DNA of 12,845 nucleotides from DASRPD01 sp035646535 (GTDB taxonomy: Bacteria > Actinomycetota > Acidimicrobiia > IMCC26256 > JANYLB01), in the NCBI GenBank assembly GCA_035646535.1, contig DASRPD010000075.1:1-12845 (forward strand). The letters are read 5' to 3'. A program made the translations under genes and the position numbers. A model generated the notes under the pieces. That model did no database searches and was not told the origin of the DNA. It worked only from the letters and a program-made list of their open reading frames with translations. Every line of letters begins with the position of its first letter. Within the stretch, counting starts at the first letter, position 1. This document shows positions 1 through 7,035 of the stretch, in pieces.

Positions 1-372
1 GCCTCCCATGATGAAGAGGCGCCGGAAGAGCGGCCGGTCGGTCTTCAGGTGCATGTAGTAGCTCGCCACGACCACGAACTTGAACAATCCCATGCCGAGG
101 AGCAGCACGATGATGAGACCGTCGGGGATGTCGCCTTCGAGATAGCTGACGCCGACCTCGACGGCAGTGACCACGACGAGGATCATCGCGATGATGACGT
201 ACTGGACGGGGCTGGGATGGGCCGTCAGCTCGCCGGGAAGGAGCGGGAGCTCCTCCGGCGGGATCTCCGAGAGGCCGTAGGTCTTCTCGGCGGCACGCTC
301 GGCGGGCGAGCCGACCAGCATGTCCTGGTCGGGATCCTGGACGGGTTGGGTGCTCGTGTCGGATTCGCTCAC
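1..372 (-). CDS. ctaF: Cytochrome c oxidase subunit IV, caa3-type (3' end outside window)
   Basis: Small membrane subunit of the heme-copper terminal oxidase, thought to stabilise the core complex. The 124 visible codons begin with GTG at 372, which is 12 bp after the ctaE stop; the stop codon lies beyond the left edge. A polar, acidic, Pro-rich N-terminus (about residues 1-55) is followed by two hydrophobic helices (about 56-77 and 84-106) and the motif ASYYMHLKTD (103-112), which resembles the conserved FxxMHLK-type segment of prokaryotic subunit IV. The ribosome-binding region is weak (AGGTAGGAC), so the gene is probably coupled to ctaE. Its position as last gene of coxB-ctaD-ctaE-ctaF supports the call. 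The family assignment rests on motif, topology and context, since this subunit is poorly conserved in sequence. Confidence 0.85.
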   Translation of the reverse strand, partial: MSESDTSTQPVQDPDQDMLVGSPAERAAEKTYGLSEIPPEELPLLPGELTAHPSPVQYVIIAMILVVVTAVEVGVSYLEGDIPDGLIIVLLLGMGLFKFVVVASYYMHLKTDRPLFRRLFIMGG

Positions 373-384
373 GGTCAGTGGGTC

Positions 385-996
385 CTACCTCGGGATCAGG
401 TACACGACGGTGAAGATCACGATCCAGACAACGTCGACGAAGTGCCAGTACAGCCCGGCCACCTCGACCTTCTCGGAATCGCGCTGCGTGAGCCGGCCCT
501 GGGAGGCGAGGCCCCACAGCGAGAGCAGCCAGACGATACCTGCGGTCACGTGGAGCCCGTGCAAGCCGGTGAGCAGGTAGAAGCTCGAACCGAAGAGGTT
601 CGTCTCGATCTTGAGGCCCTCACGGACGAACTCGGTGAACTCGAAGATCTGACCGCCGACGAACGTCATCCCGAACAGCGCGGTGGCGATCAGCCAGATC
701 TTCAAACGGCGCTCATCGCCCCGCTGGATCGCGGCGAGCGCGAGCACCATCGTGAGGCTGCTCATCAGCAGGATGAACGACGTCGCCGACGTGAACGGGA
801 TGTTGTAGACGTCGTCCGCGGAGATGCCTTGCGAGCGGTCGCGATAGAGCAGGTACGTCGAGATGAGCGCCCCGAAGAGCAGACATTCGGACGACAGGAA
901 CAGCCAGATGGCCAGCTTGGCATTGCTCAAGCCGGTGCCCGTGCCGTGGTCTTCGTGCCCGCCGTGTTGGCCCGGGCTGGTCGCGACCTGTTCCAT
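385..996 (-). CDS. ctaE: Cytochrome c oxidase subunit III
   Basis: Integral membrane subunit III of the aa3/caa3 oxidase. It binds no redox metal and is thought to support proton uptake and stability of subunit I. The protein has 203 residues with five predicted membrane helices (about 28-51, 70-90, 98-118, 138-162 and 180-201), the short form typical of bacterial caa3 enzymes. Recognisable signatures are SSECLLFGA (35-43, with the conserved membrane Glu37), TGLHGLHVTAG (143-153) and GLYWHFVDVVWI (181-192). The frame is open upstream to 1104, but that stretch overlaps ctaD and is not protein-like. The ATG at 996 has a strong Shine-Dalgarno sequence, which decides the start. A 16-bp gap separates it from the ctaD stop and 12 bp from ctaF. 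The His-rich N-terminus (HGGHEDH, 11-17) lies before the first helix. Confidence 0.95.
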   Translation of the reverse strand: MEQVATSPGQHGGHEDHGTGTGLSNAKLAIWLFLSSECLLFGALISTYLLYRDRSQGISADDVYNIPFTSATSFILLMSSLTMVLALAAIQRGDERRLKIWLIATALFGMTFVGGQIFEFTEFVREGLKIETNLFGSSFYLLTGLHGLHVTAGIVWLLSLWGLASQGRLTQRDSEKVEVAGLYWHFVDVVWIVIFTVVYLIPR

Positions 997-1000
997 CAGT

Positions 1001-1010
1001 ACCTCCTCCC
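1001..1010 (-). promoter_or_regulatory. Strong Shine-Dalgarno of ctaE
   Basis: On the minus strand this reads GGGAGGAGGT, four bases upstream of the ATG at 996. It is the best ribosome-binding site in the window and fixes the ctaE start over the upstream in-frame start at 1104, which lies inside ctaD. Confidence 0.85.
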
Positions 1011-1012
1011 GC

Positions 1013-2998
1013 CTACTCGCTCGAGGGCTCGAGGGCCCAGGCGTACATCCCGAACAACAAGACGGCGACGCCCACGGCGCCGAGCAGCCAGCTGTGGAAC
1101 ACAACGCCGTAGGCGAGGACCGGCATGCCGGACGTCATGACGAGCGGGAAGTACGACGGCGAAGGCATGTGGATGCCATGGCCTTCGTCTCCGCCTCCAT
1201 GGTCACCGGTGGGGACGACATCGCCGCCGTCGCCACCGTCACGTTCGAGCGTGGCCACCGCCCCACCCTCGTCTGCGCCGGCGCGGGCGGGCTCGTCGGC
1301 GCCGCCACCCGGGAGCCGAATGGGCCGCCCGTCCTCGTCCTCGGTGTACTTGCGGTGCCAATACTCGTCGCGAGCCTCGACGTTCGGGATCTCCTCGAAG
1401 TTGTACTCCGGGGGCGGATACGACGAGACGCTCCATTCGAGCGTGCGCGCGTCCCACGGGTCATGCGGCGCGATCTCCCCGCGAAGACGGCTCACGACCA
1501 TGTTGATCACGAGGAGCAACACCGAGGCCGTGATCACGAACGCGCCGACGGTCGCGATCATGTTCATCGTGTCGAAGCCCATGCCCTCGGCGTAGCGGTA
1601 CGTGCGTCGAGGTTGGCCCTGCAACCCGAGGATGTGCATCGGGAAGAAGGTCAGGTTGAACCCGACGAGCACGAGCCAGAACGTGACCTTGCCGAGCCTC
1701 TCGTTCATGAAGCGGCCGAACACCAGCGGGAACCAGTAGAAGAACCCCCCGAAGATCGCGAACACGAGACCGCCGAACAGCACGTAGTGGATATGCGCAA
1801 CCACGAAGTACGTGTCGGTCTGTTGGGTGTCGGCAGGAACGACCGCGTGCAGCACACCCGACAAGCCGCCGATGGTGAACATGGCGATGAAGCCCAGTTG
1901 GAACAGCATCGCGGTAGTGAGCCGTAACGATCCGCCCCACACCGTGCCGAGCCAGTTGAAGATCTTCACGCCGGTCGGGATGGCGATGAGCATGGTGGAC
2001 AAGCTGAACGCGGAGATCGCGACGGGACCGAGACCGGTCGCGAACATGTGGTGGGCCCACACCCCGAAGCCGAGGAACCCGATCGCGATCCCGGAGAACA
2101 CCACGACCGAGTATCCGAACAGCGGCTTGCGCGACATGACCGGGAGGATCTCGGAGACGATCCCCATGCCCGGCAGGATGAGGATGTACACCTCGGGATG
2201 GCCGAACAGCCAGAACAGGTGCTGATACAGCAGCGGATCACCGCCCGCGGCGGCGTTGAAGAAGTTCGAAGCCAGGTTGCGGTCGAACCACACCATCACG
2301 AGCGCGACCGTGACGATGGGCATGGCGAAGATCGTGAGGAACCCGACCACGAGCATCATCCAGCAGAACACCGGCATGCGCATGAGCGTCATGCCGCGCG
2401 CGCGCATGTTGAGCGTCGTCACGATGATGTTGAGCGCGGACGTCGTCGAGCCGATGCCCAGCATGATCAGCCCGACGGCCCAGAAGTCGGGCCCCCGGCC
2501 GGGCAGTGTGCCGATATCCACGGGAGACGACGTGAGCGGTGTGTAGCCGAACCAGCCACCGTTCGGCGCGCCTCCCAGGAAGAAGCTCGAGTAGATGAAG
2601 CTCCCGCCGAAGAGCACGACCCAGAACCCGAAGGCATTGAGACGTGGGAAGGCGACGTCACGCGCACCGATCTGCAATGGGATCAGGTAGTTCCCGAACG
2701 CCACGGCCAATGGCATACCCATGAGGAACACCATGGTCGTGCCGTGCATCGTGAACATCGCGTTGTACTGCGCCGCCGTGAGCACGGTGCCGTTCGGCGC
2801 GGCGAGCTGGAGGCGGATCAGCAGCGCCTCGACGCCACCGAAGACGAGGAACACGATGGCCAGCCCGCCGTACATGAGGCCGATCTTCTTGTGATCAATG
2901 GTGGTGAACCAGCTCCAGAACCCTCGCGTGGCGGTCGGACGCCGGAGCCAGTCGCGGCGGGTCTTCGGTGGAGTCAGTGTGGGGGACACCGTGGTCAT
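1013..2998 (-). CDS. ctaD: Cytochrome c oxidase subunit I with two-helix C-terminal extension
   Basis: Catalytic subunit: oxidises cytochrome c through CuA, reduces O2 to water at the heme a3-CuB centre and pumps protons. It has 661 residues. Ligands by position: H85 and H404 (low-spin heme), H267, H316 and H317 (CuB), Y271 (the His-Tyr crosslink position, in GHPEVY) and H402 (heme a3). Proton-path residues are present: E269 and the ARDVAFPRLN segment (D114, N121) for the D channel, and K345 for the K channel, so it is an A1-type oxidase. The core ends near 563. A Gly/Asp-rich linker (564-608) then leads to HMPSPSYFP (610-618) and two more helices (about 617-634 and 636-656). The ATG at 2998 has GGGAG seven bases upstream. 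The frame is open to 3070, but that part overlaps coxB and is not protein-like. Confidence 0.97.
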   Translation of the reverse strand: MTTVSPTLTPPKTRRDWLRRPTATRGFWSWFTTIDHKKIGLMYGGLAIVFLVFGGVEALLIRLQLAAPNGTVLTAAQYNAMFTMHGTTMVFLMGMPLAVAFGNYLIPLQIGARDVAFPRLNAFGFWVVLFGGSFIYSSFFLGGAPNGGWFGYTPLTSSPVDIGTLPGRGPDFWAVGLIMLGIGSTTSALNIIVTTLNMRARGMTLMRMPVFCWMMLVVGFLTIFAMPIVTVALVMVWFDRNLASNFFNAAAGGDPLLYQHLFWLFGHPEVYILILPGMGIVSEILPVMSRKPLFGYSVVVFSGIAIGFLGFGVWAHHMFATGLGPVAISAFSLSTMLIAIPTGVKIFNWLGTVWGGSLRLTTAMLFQLGFIAMFTIGGLSGVLHAVVPADTQQTDTYFVVAHIHYVLFGGLVFAIFGGFFYWFPLVFGRFMNERLGKVTFWLVLVGFNLTFFPMHILGLQGQPRRTYRYAEGMGFDTMNMIATVGAFVITASVLLLVINMVVSRLRGEIAPHDPWDARTLEWSVSSYPPPEYNFEEIPNVEARDEYWHRKYTEDEDGRPIRLPGGGADEPARAGADEGGAVATLERDGGDGGDVVPTGDHGGGDEGHGIHMPSPSYFPLVMTSGMPVLAYGVVFHSWLLGAVGVAVLLFGMYAWALEPSSE

Positions 2999-3030
2999 CG
3001 ACGGGCTCCCGTAGTCGAGTGATTGGTCAT
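2995..3030 (-). CDS. Possible 11-residue mini-ORF linking coxB to ctaD
   Basis: The coxB stop and an ATG overlap as TGATG at 3032-3028. That ATG opens a 12-codon frame encoding MTNHSTTGARR, whose TGA overlaps the ctaD ATG as ATGA (2998-2995). A ribosome finishing coxB could therefore reinitiate here and be delivered onto the ctaD start. The GGGAG ribosome-binding site of ctaD lies inside the mini-ORF. No independent ribosome-binding site is visible for the mini-ORF itself. It may equally be chance in a 31-bp spacer; expression is not shown. Confidence 0.25.
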   Translation of the reverse strand: MTNHSTTGARR

Positions 3031-4157
3031 CACGTGTTCGCCAACAGGTAGTCGGCGATCGTCTCGGCATCGGCGCGGCTCATCACCGGTTGGCCCTTCG
3101 GCGTGTCCTTGGTGAACGACGGCATGCCGATGCAGCCGAGCCCGGGCGTCGCGGTCGGCTCTCGACATGTCTTGGACTGCATGGGGACCATGCCGGGCGC
3201 GTCGAGGAGCCAGCTCACGAGGTTCCGGCGGTCGAGCTGGTACGTACCACCCGCGAACGTGTCGCGCGACCCGACGTGGACGAGGTTCGGTCCGTAGGTC
3301 GGCTGGCCGGAGTCCTCGAAGGTGTGGCAGTTGGTGCACGCGTACGTCGCGCCGGTCAGCGCTTCGATCTCGCCGGTGTAGGCCTGTTCCGGCCCACGCT
3401 GCTGGCCGGCGGCCCAGGCCTCGAACGCGGCTCGCTCCTGGACGATGACGCGCATTCGCATGTCCGCGTGAGCAAGACCGCAGTACTCCGCGCACTGACC
3501 CAGGAAGGTCCCGGGCTTGTCACTGTAGAAGGTGATGTGCTGCTTACGTCCCGGGATGACGTCCTGCTTGCCGCCGAGCTCGGGAATCCAGAAGCTGTGG
3601 ATCACGTTGTCGGAACGGAGCTGAATCCGCAGGGGTTCGCCGGCGATCATGTGGACCTCTCCGGCGGTCACGAAGCCCTCGTCGATGCCCGCCTGCTTGG
3701 CGTACTCGATCTGCCACCAGAACTGCTTGCCCGTGACCTTGGCTTGCACCACGTCGCCGGTCGGCTCCCGGGCGATCTTGAAGATCGTCGCGATCGTCGG
3801 CACCGCGATCACGGCCAGGATCACCGCCGGAACGATCGTCCAGCCGATCTCGAGCGGCGTGGAGCCGTGGATCTGCTTCGGGTTGTCATCGTGGCCGGGC
3901 CGGTGGCGGAACTTGATCGCGAACCCAACCGTGGCCCCAACGACGAGAACGCCGATGACGACCGCGACCCACAGGATCGGGATGAACAGGTTGTCGATCC
4001 GCTCGGCGTTACCGCCCTTGGGATCCAGCGAGTTCTGGCCATTGTCGTTCGAACAGCCGGCGACGATGAGAGCGAGGGACACCAGTGCGGCGGGCAGAGC
4101 TCTGCGCAGGACTCCGGGAGACGCCCAACGTCGCCTCCGCCGTGCGTGGTTCGTCAT
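3030..4157 (-). CDS. coxB: Cytochrome c oxidase subunit II fused to cytochrome c (caa3-type lipoprotein)
   Basis: Electron-entry subunit of the terminal oxidase, 375 residues, facing outside the membrane. A basic N-terminus and hydrophobic stretch end in the lipobox VAGC (Cys35), so it is probably a lipoprotein. Two helices follow (about 57-80 and 104-126), then the CuA cupredoxin domain with ligands H187, C222, E224, C226, H230 and M233 (CAEYCGLAH). A C-terminal cytochrome c domain carries CTNCH (274-278), YGPNLVHVGSR and the probable axial Met in GMPSF (M345). This domain is what makes it caa3 rather than aa3. An unusual segment between VPMQ and GMPSF holds C331 and C342. The ATG at 4157 gives a proper signal peptide; the frame is open upstream through era but has no protein sense there. 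It is the first gene of the cox cluster, 106 bp after era. Confidence 0.96.
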   Translation of the reverse strand: MTNHARRRRRWASPGVLRRALPAALVSLALIVAGCSNDNGQNSLDPKGGNAERIDNLFIPILWVAVVIGVLVVGATVGFAIKFRHRPGHDDNPKQIHGSTPLEIGWTIVPAVILAVIAVPTIATIFKIAREPTGDVVQAKVTGKQFWWQIEYAKQAGIDEGFVTAGEVHMIAGEPLRIQLRSDNVIHSFWIPELGGKQDVIPGRKQHITFYSDKPGTFLGQCAEYCGLAHADMRMRVIVQERAAFEAWAAGQQRGPEQAYTGEIEALTGATYACTNCHTFEDSGQPTYGPNLVHVGSRDTFAGGTYQLDRRNLVSWLLDAPGMVPMQSKTCREPTATPGLGCIGMPSFTKDTPKGQPVMSRADAETIADYLLANT

Positions 4158-4203
4158 GTCCCCATTCCCAGGCGAGTCCCCGAGTGCTCCCGTTGGCCCG
4201 GCG

Positions 4204-4226
4204 ACTCTACCGCCGCGCTTCGGCGG
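4204..4226 (-). promoter_or_regulatory. Hairpin and weak -10-like hexamer upstream of coxB
   Basis: The 106-bp gap between era and coxB contains a perfect 6-bp inverted repeat (CCGCCG/CGGCGG, 4210-4215 and 4221-4226) with a 5-base loop. On the minus strand it is followed by TAGAGT (4209-4204), a possible -10 hexamer. A TTGCGG lies 19 bp upstream of that, a longer spacing than is ideal. There is no T-run after the hairpin, so an intrinsic terminator for era is not supported. This is the only gap near the cox genes big enough for a promoter, but the element itself is a weak call. Confidence 0.25.
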
Positions 4227-4263
4227 ATCCGCAACTCGTGAGCCAAGAACCTGTCCGGGCTTC

Positions 4264-5151
4264 TCAGAGGCCGAGCCGGTCGAGCGAGGCGGCACGACGC
4301 TGCCAGTGTGGATCCACCCGGACCTTCGTCTCGATGTACACGCGTGTGCCGAGCAGAGCCTCCAGCTCCCGGCGCGCCGCCGTTCCGGCATCTCGCAGGA
4401 CGACGCCTCGGCGCCCGATGACGATTCCCTTCTGGGAGTCTCGTTCGACCCGGATGACGACTCGGATCCGGAGCACGTCGGGATTCTCACCCGGCTCGGG
4501 TTCGATGAGCTCGCCCGTGGCGTTGATGGAGTGGGGCAGCTCGTCACGCGCGATGACCAGGAGCTTCTCGCGCACGAGCTCGGCCGCGAGCGCCGACTCC
4601 GGCTGATCGGAGACGGTGCCTTCCGGGTAGTACAGGGGTCCTTCGGGGAGGCGAGCCTCGAGCTCGCCCACCAGCGCATCGACGCCGTCACCGGTTCTCG
4701 CGGAGACCGGGACGTAGGCCGCGTACTCCCCCAGCTTGGTCGACGCGCTCGCCAGATGGTCGGCGATCGCAGCCCGATCGGCAACGTCGGTCTTGTTGAC
4801 GACGAGGATCGCCGGGGTTCCCACCTCGTGCACCGCCCGGGCGACGAACTCGTCTCCCCGGCCGATGGCCTCGTTCGCGGCGATGACGTGGCAGACGGCA
4901 TCGACCTCGGCCAGGGTCCCGACGGCGCGCTGGTTGGTGCGTTCCCCGAGCAGCGTGCGCGGGCGGTGGACTCCGGGGGTGTCGAGGAGGACGATCTGGG
5001 AGTCCGGTGTCGTCCGCACGCCGCGCACTGCCGTGCGGGTGGTCTGCGGACGGGCGGAGACGATCGAGACCTTCGTACCGACGATCTGGTTCACGAGCGT
5101 CGATTTTCCGACGTTGGGTCGGCCAACGAGGGTGACGAAGCCGGAACGCAC
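4264..5151 (-). CDS. era: GTPase Era, 16S rRNA maturation and 30S assembly
   Basis: Ras-like GTPase with a KH RNA-binding domain that binds the 3' end of 16S rRNA during 30S assembly, at the membrane or in the cytoplasm. It has 295 residues, close to the usual 300. G1 is GRPNVGKS (10-17), the switch I region includes the family PQTTR (35-39), G3 is DTPG (57-60), G4 is NKTD (119-122) and G5 is near VSART (149-153). The C-terminal KH domain has GIVIGRRG and RRELEALLG followed by VYIETKVRVDPHW. The GTG at 5151 begins MRSGFVTLVGRPNVG, exactly where Era proteins normally start. An upstream GTG at 5202 would add an Arg-rich stretch that is only a shadow of the preceding gene. The start lies one base after that gene's TGA and has no clear Shine-Dalgarno, so translation is probably coupled. 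Confidence 0.97.
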   Translation of the reverse strand: MRSGFVTLVGRPNVGKSTLVNQIVGTKVSIVSARPQTTRTAVRGVRTTPDSQIVLLDTPGVHRPRTLLGERTNQRAVGTLAEVDAVCHVIAANEAIGRGDEFVARAVHEVGTPAILVVNKTDVADRAAIADHLASASTKLGEYAAYVPVSARTGDGVDALVGELEARLPEGPLYYPEGTVSDQPESALAAELVREKLLVIARDELPHSINATGELIEPEPGENPDVLRIRVVIRVERDSQKGIVIGRRGVVLRDAGTAARRELEALLGTRVYIETKVRVDPHWQRRAASLDRLGL

Positions 5152-5152
5152 G

Positions 5153-6454
5153 TCAGCGGCGCCGGTCGGGCGGCGGGGACGCCACCTCCGCCGGCTCCGC
5201 ACCGTTTGGGCTCGGCGTGATGGTCACCGAGACGATCCGGTGGCCCTGCACACCGTCGGCGCGAAACTCGAGCCCCTCGAAACGCACCGTCTCACCGTTG
5301 GCGGGGACCTTGCCCAACAGGTTGAACACCAACCCGCCGACGGTGTCCCACTCGTCGTCGGGAAGCTCGAGGCCCAGTGCTTCGTTGACCTCGTCGATCG
5401 ACGTGCGCCCGGCCACGCGCAATGCGCCGCCGGCGAGCGCCTCGACGTGTGGCGCCTCGACGTCGGTCTCGTCGACGATCTCACCGACGATCTCCTCGAG
5501 CAGGTCCTCCAGCGTGACGAGCCCGGCGACGCCGCCGTACTCATCGACGACAATGGCCATGTGGAACTTGTCGCGCTGCATCTCGCGCAACAGCTCGGCG
5601 ACGCGTTTCTGTTCGGGCACGACGACCGCGTGAGCAACGGCGCAACGGACGGCCTCGTGACCTTCACCGGCTCGCGCCCGCTTGAAGAGATCCTTGAGGA
5701 ACGCGATCCCGAGCACGTCGTCGAGCGTGGCCTCGTAGACGGGCAGCCGCGAGATCCCTCTCTCGATCCCCCGCTCGAGCGCGCACTCGATCGTCTCATC
5801 GGCTTCGATCGCGACCATGTCCGGACGTGGCTGCATGACCTCGCGCACGACCGTGTCACCGAACTCGAAGATCGAGTGGATCAGCCGGCGCTCATCGCCC
5901 TCGATGGCATCCTCGTCGGCAGCGACATCGGCCATGGTGCGGATCTCTTCCTCCGACACGAACGGGCCCTCGCGTAGCCCCTTGCCGGGCAACACGACGT
6001 TCGCGAGGCCGATCAGCGACCGTGAGATGAATCGCAACGGGGGGAAGTGGGTGATGGCGTAGAGAGACCCCGAGACCGCCAACGCGGCGCGGTCGGTGTG
6101 CTGCACCGCGAAGGTCTTCGGGGCGACCTCGCCGATCACGAAGAACACGACGACCTGCAACAGCACCCCGATGAGCACGCCAAGGGTGCCGGCGGCTCGC
6201 CCGAGGAGGACTCCGAGCAGGGTCGCACTCGTCAGCTGGGTCACGAGCACCAGGAGCAACACCGAGTTGAGCGTCTGGGTGGGGATCTCGAGCAGCGAGA
6301 CGAGCTTGCGCGCGCCGCGTCGATCCTCCTCGGCAAGGGTGAGCGCGCGCACACGGCTGATCCGAACGAATGCGGTCTCCGCCAGGGCGAGAAAGATCGA
6401 CACCACAAAGAGCACAAGGATGACGACGACGATCATCCAGTCCGCGCCGCTCAT
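5153..6454 (-). CDS. CNNM/HlyC-CorC family membrane protein with CBS pair
   Basis: Membrane protein of the hemolysin C/CorC (CNNM, DUF21) family, whose members are linked to Mg2+ or Co2+ transport; the older name hemolysin is misleading. The 433 residues show an N-terminal DUF21 membrane domain (about 1-160) with helices near 6-28, 61-85, 91-112 and 122-155 and the typical GEVAPKTFA (108-116). A CBS pair follows: the first with VMQPRPDMVAIEADET and ISRLPVYE (about 205-257), the second with MAIVVDEYGGVAGLVTLEDL (about 275-325). A CorC/HlyC C-terminal domain (about 340-413, DEWDTVGGLVFNLLG) completes it. The ATG at 6454 is the only usable start after the ybeY stop, 51 bp away, though its ribosome-binding site is poor. 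Linkage to ybeY, phoH and era is a widely seen gene order. The exact substrate cannot be read from sequence. Confidence 0.93.
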   Translation of the reverse strand: MSGADWMIVVVILVLFVVSIFLALAETAFVRISRVRALTLAEEDRRGARKLVSLLEIPTQTLNSVLLLVLVTQLTSATLLGVLLGRAAGTLGVLIGVLLQVVVFFVIGEVAPKTFAVQHTDRAALAVSGSLYAITHFPPLRFISRSLIGLANVVLPGKGLREGPFVSEEEIRTMADVAADEDAIEGDERRLIHSIFEFGDTVVREVMQPRPDMVAIEADETIECALERGIERGISRLPVYEATLDDVLGIAFLKDLFKRARAGEGHEAVRCAVAHAVVVPEQKRVAELLREMQRDKFHMAIVVDEYGGVAGLVTLEDLLEEIVGEIVDETDVEAPHVEALAGGALRVAGRTSIDEVNEALGLELPDDEWDTVGGLVFNLLGKVPANGETVRFEGLEFRADGVQGHRIVSVTITPSPNGAEPAEVASPPPDRRR

Positions 6455-6505
6455 CGCCGGGCCCGCGTCGGCTTCCGGTTTCGACTCGCGCGCTTCCGAC
6501 TCGGG

Positions 6506-7033
6506 CTAGGTGGTGGCTTGCTCACCGTCACGCCCCCGCTCGCGGAACTGGTCGAGGAGCTCGCGCTCGCGACGTTTCATCGCCTCGGCTTCCTCGGGTA
6601 CCGCATGGTCGTAGTTCAGCAGATGCAGCACTCCGTGCACGACGAGAAGGCTCAGCTCGTCGTCCAACGTGGCTCCGGCGCCGCGGGCCTGACGATCGGC
6701 CACGGCCGGGCAGACGACGACGTCACCGAGGAGTGTCGGCGGGTCCGTCGGCTCGGTCGGTGAACCCGGGCCTCGCCCACCCCGGTCGGGCTGGCGACCG
6801 CCGAGCACCAGCTCGTCGTCCATCGGGAAGGCGAGCACGTCGGTGGGACCCGACCCGCCGAGAAACCGCTCGTTCAGGCCGGCCATCACCTGCTCCTCGA
6901 CGAAGATGACCGACAGCTCGCTCTCTCCGGGCACCTGCTCGGCGTCGACCACCAGCCGAGCGAGGCTCACGCACCGCTCGAGCGCGACCGGGTACTCCGT
7001 CTGCTCGTCGGCGCCGAACACGTCGTGACTCAT
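6506..7033 (-). CDS. ybeY: Endoribonuclease YbeY, rRNA maturation factor
   Basis: Zinc-dependent single-strand endoribonuclease involved in 16S rRNA 3'-end maturation and 70S ribosome quality control. It has 175 residues, slightly longer than the usual 150-160. The zinc motif is HGVLHLLNYDH with H133, H137 and H143. Other family marks are LNERFLGGSGPTDVLAFP (53-70) and LLGDVVVCP (101-109). The extra length comes from a Gly/Pro-rich insertion of roughly 20 residues (about 78-100) between these two. Asn140 stands where a Gly is common in the zinc motif. The ATG at 7033 lies two bases after the phoH stop; a TTG at 7039 overlapping that stop is a possible alternative start adding two residues. 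Gene order phoH-ybeY-CNNM-era supports the call. Confidence 0.95.
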   Translation of the reverse strand: MSHDVFGADEQTEYPVALERCVSLARLVVDAEQVPGESELSVIFVEEQVMAGLNERFLGGSGPTDVLAFPMDDELVLGGRQPDRGGRGPGSPTEPTDPPTLLGDVVVCPAVADRQARGAGATLDDELSLLVVHGVLHLLNYDHAVPEEAEAMKRRERELLDQFRERGRDGEQATT

Positions 7034-7035
7034 GG

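Noticed and set aside
49..1140. Long plus-strand open frame of 363 codons
   Set aside because: It is antisense to ctaF, ctaE and the ctaD end. Its composition (His/Asp/Arg/Glu-rich, no domains) is that of an antisense shadow in GC-rich DNA.
863..1927. Plus-strand open frames opposite ctaD (also 2048-3022)
   Set aside because: They are shadows of the ctaD coding strand; no motif, and low-complexity acidic/basic composition.
4158..4901. Upstream extension of the coxB frame through era
   Set aside because: The extra 248 residues are Ser/Arg-rich nonsense overlapping era; the ATG at 4157 begins a proper lipoprotein signal.
3649..5220. Plus-strand open frame of 523 codons, the longest on that strand
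   Set aside because: It lies fully antisense to coxB and era, which have complete catalytic motifs, and shows no recognisable domain.
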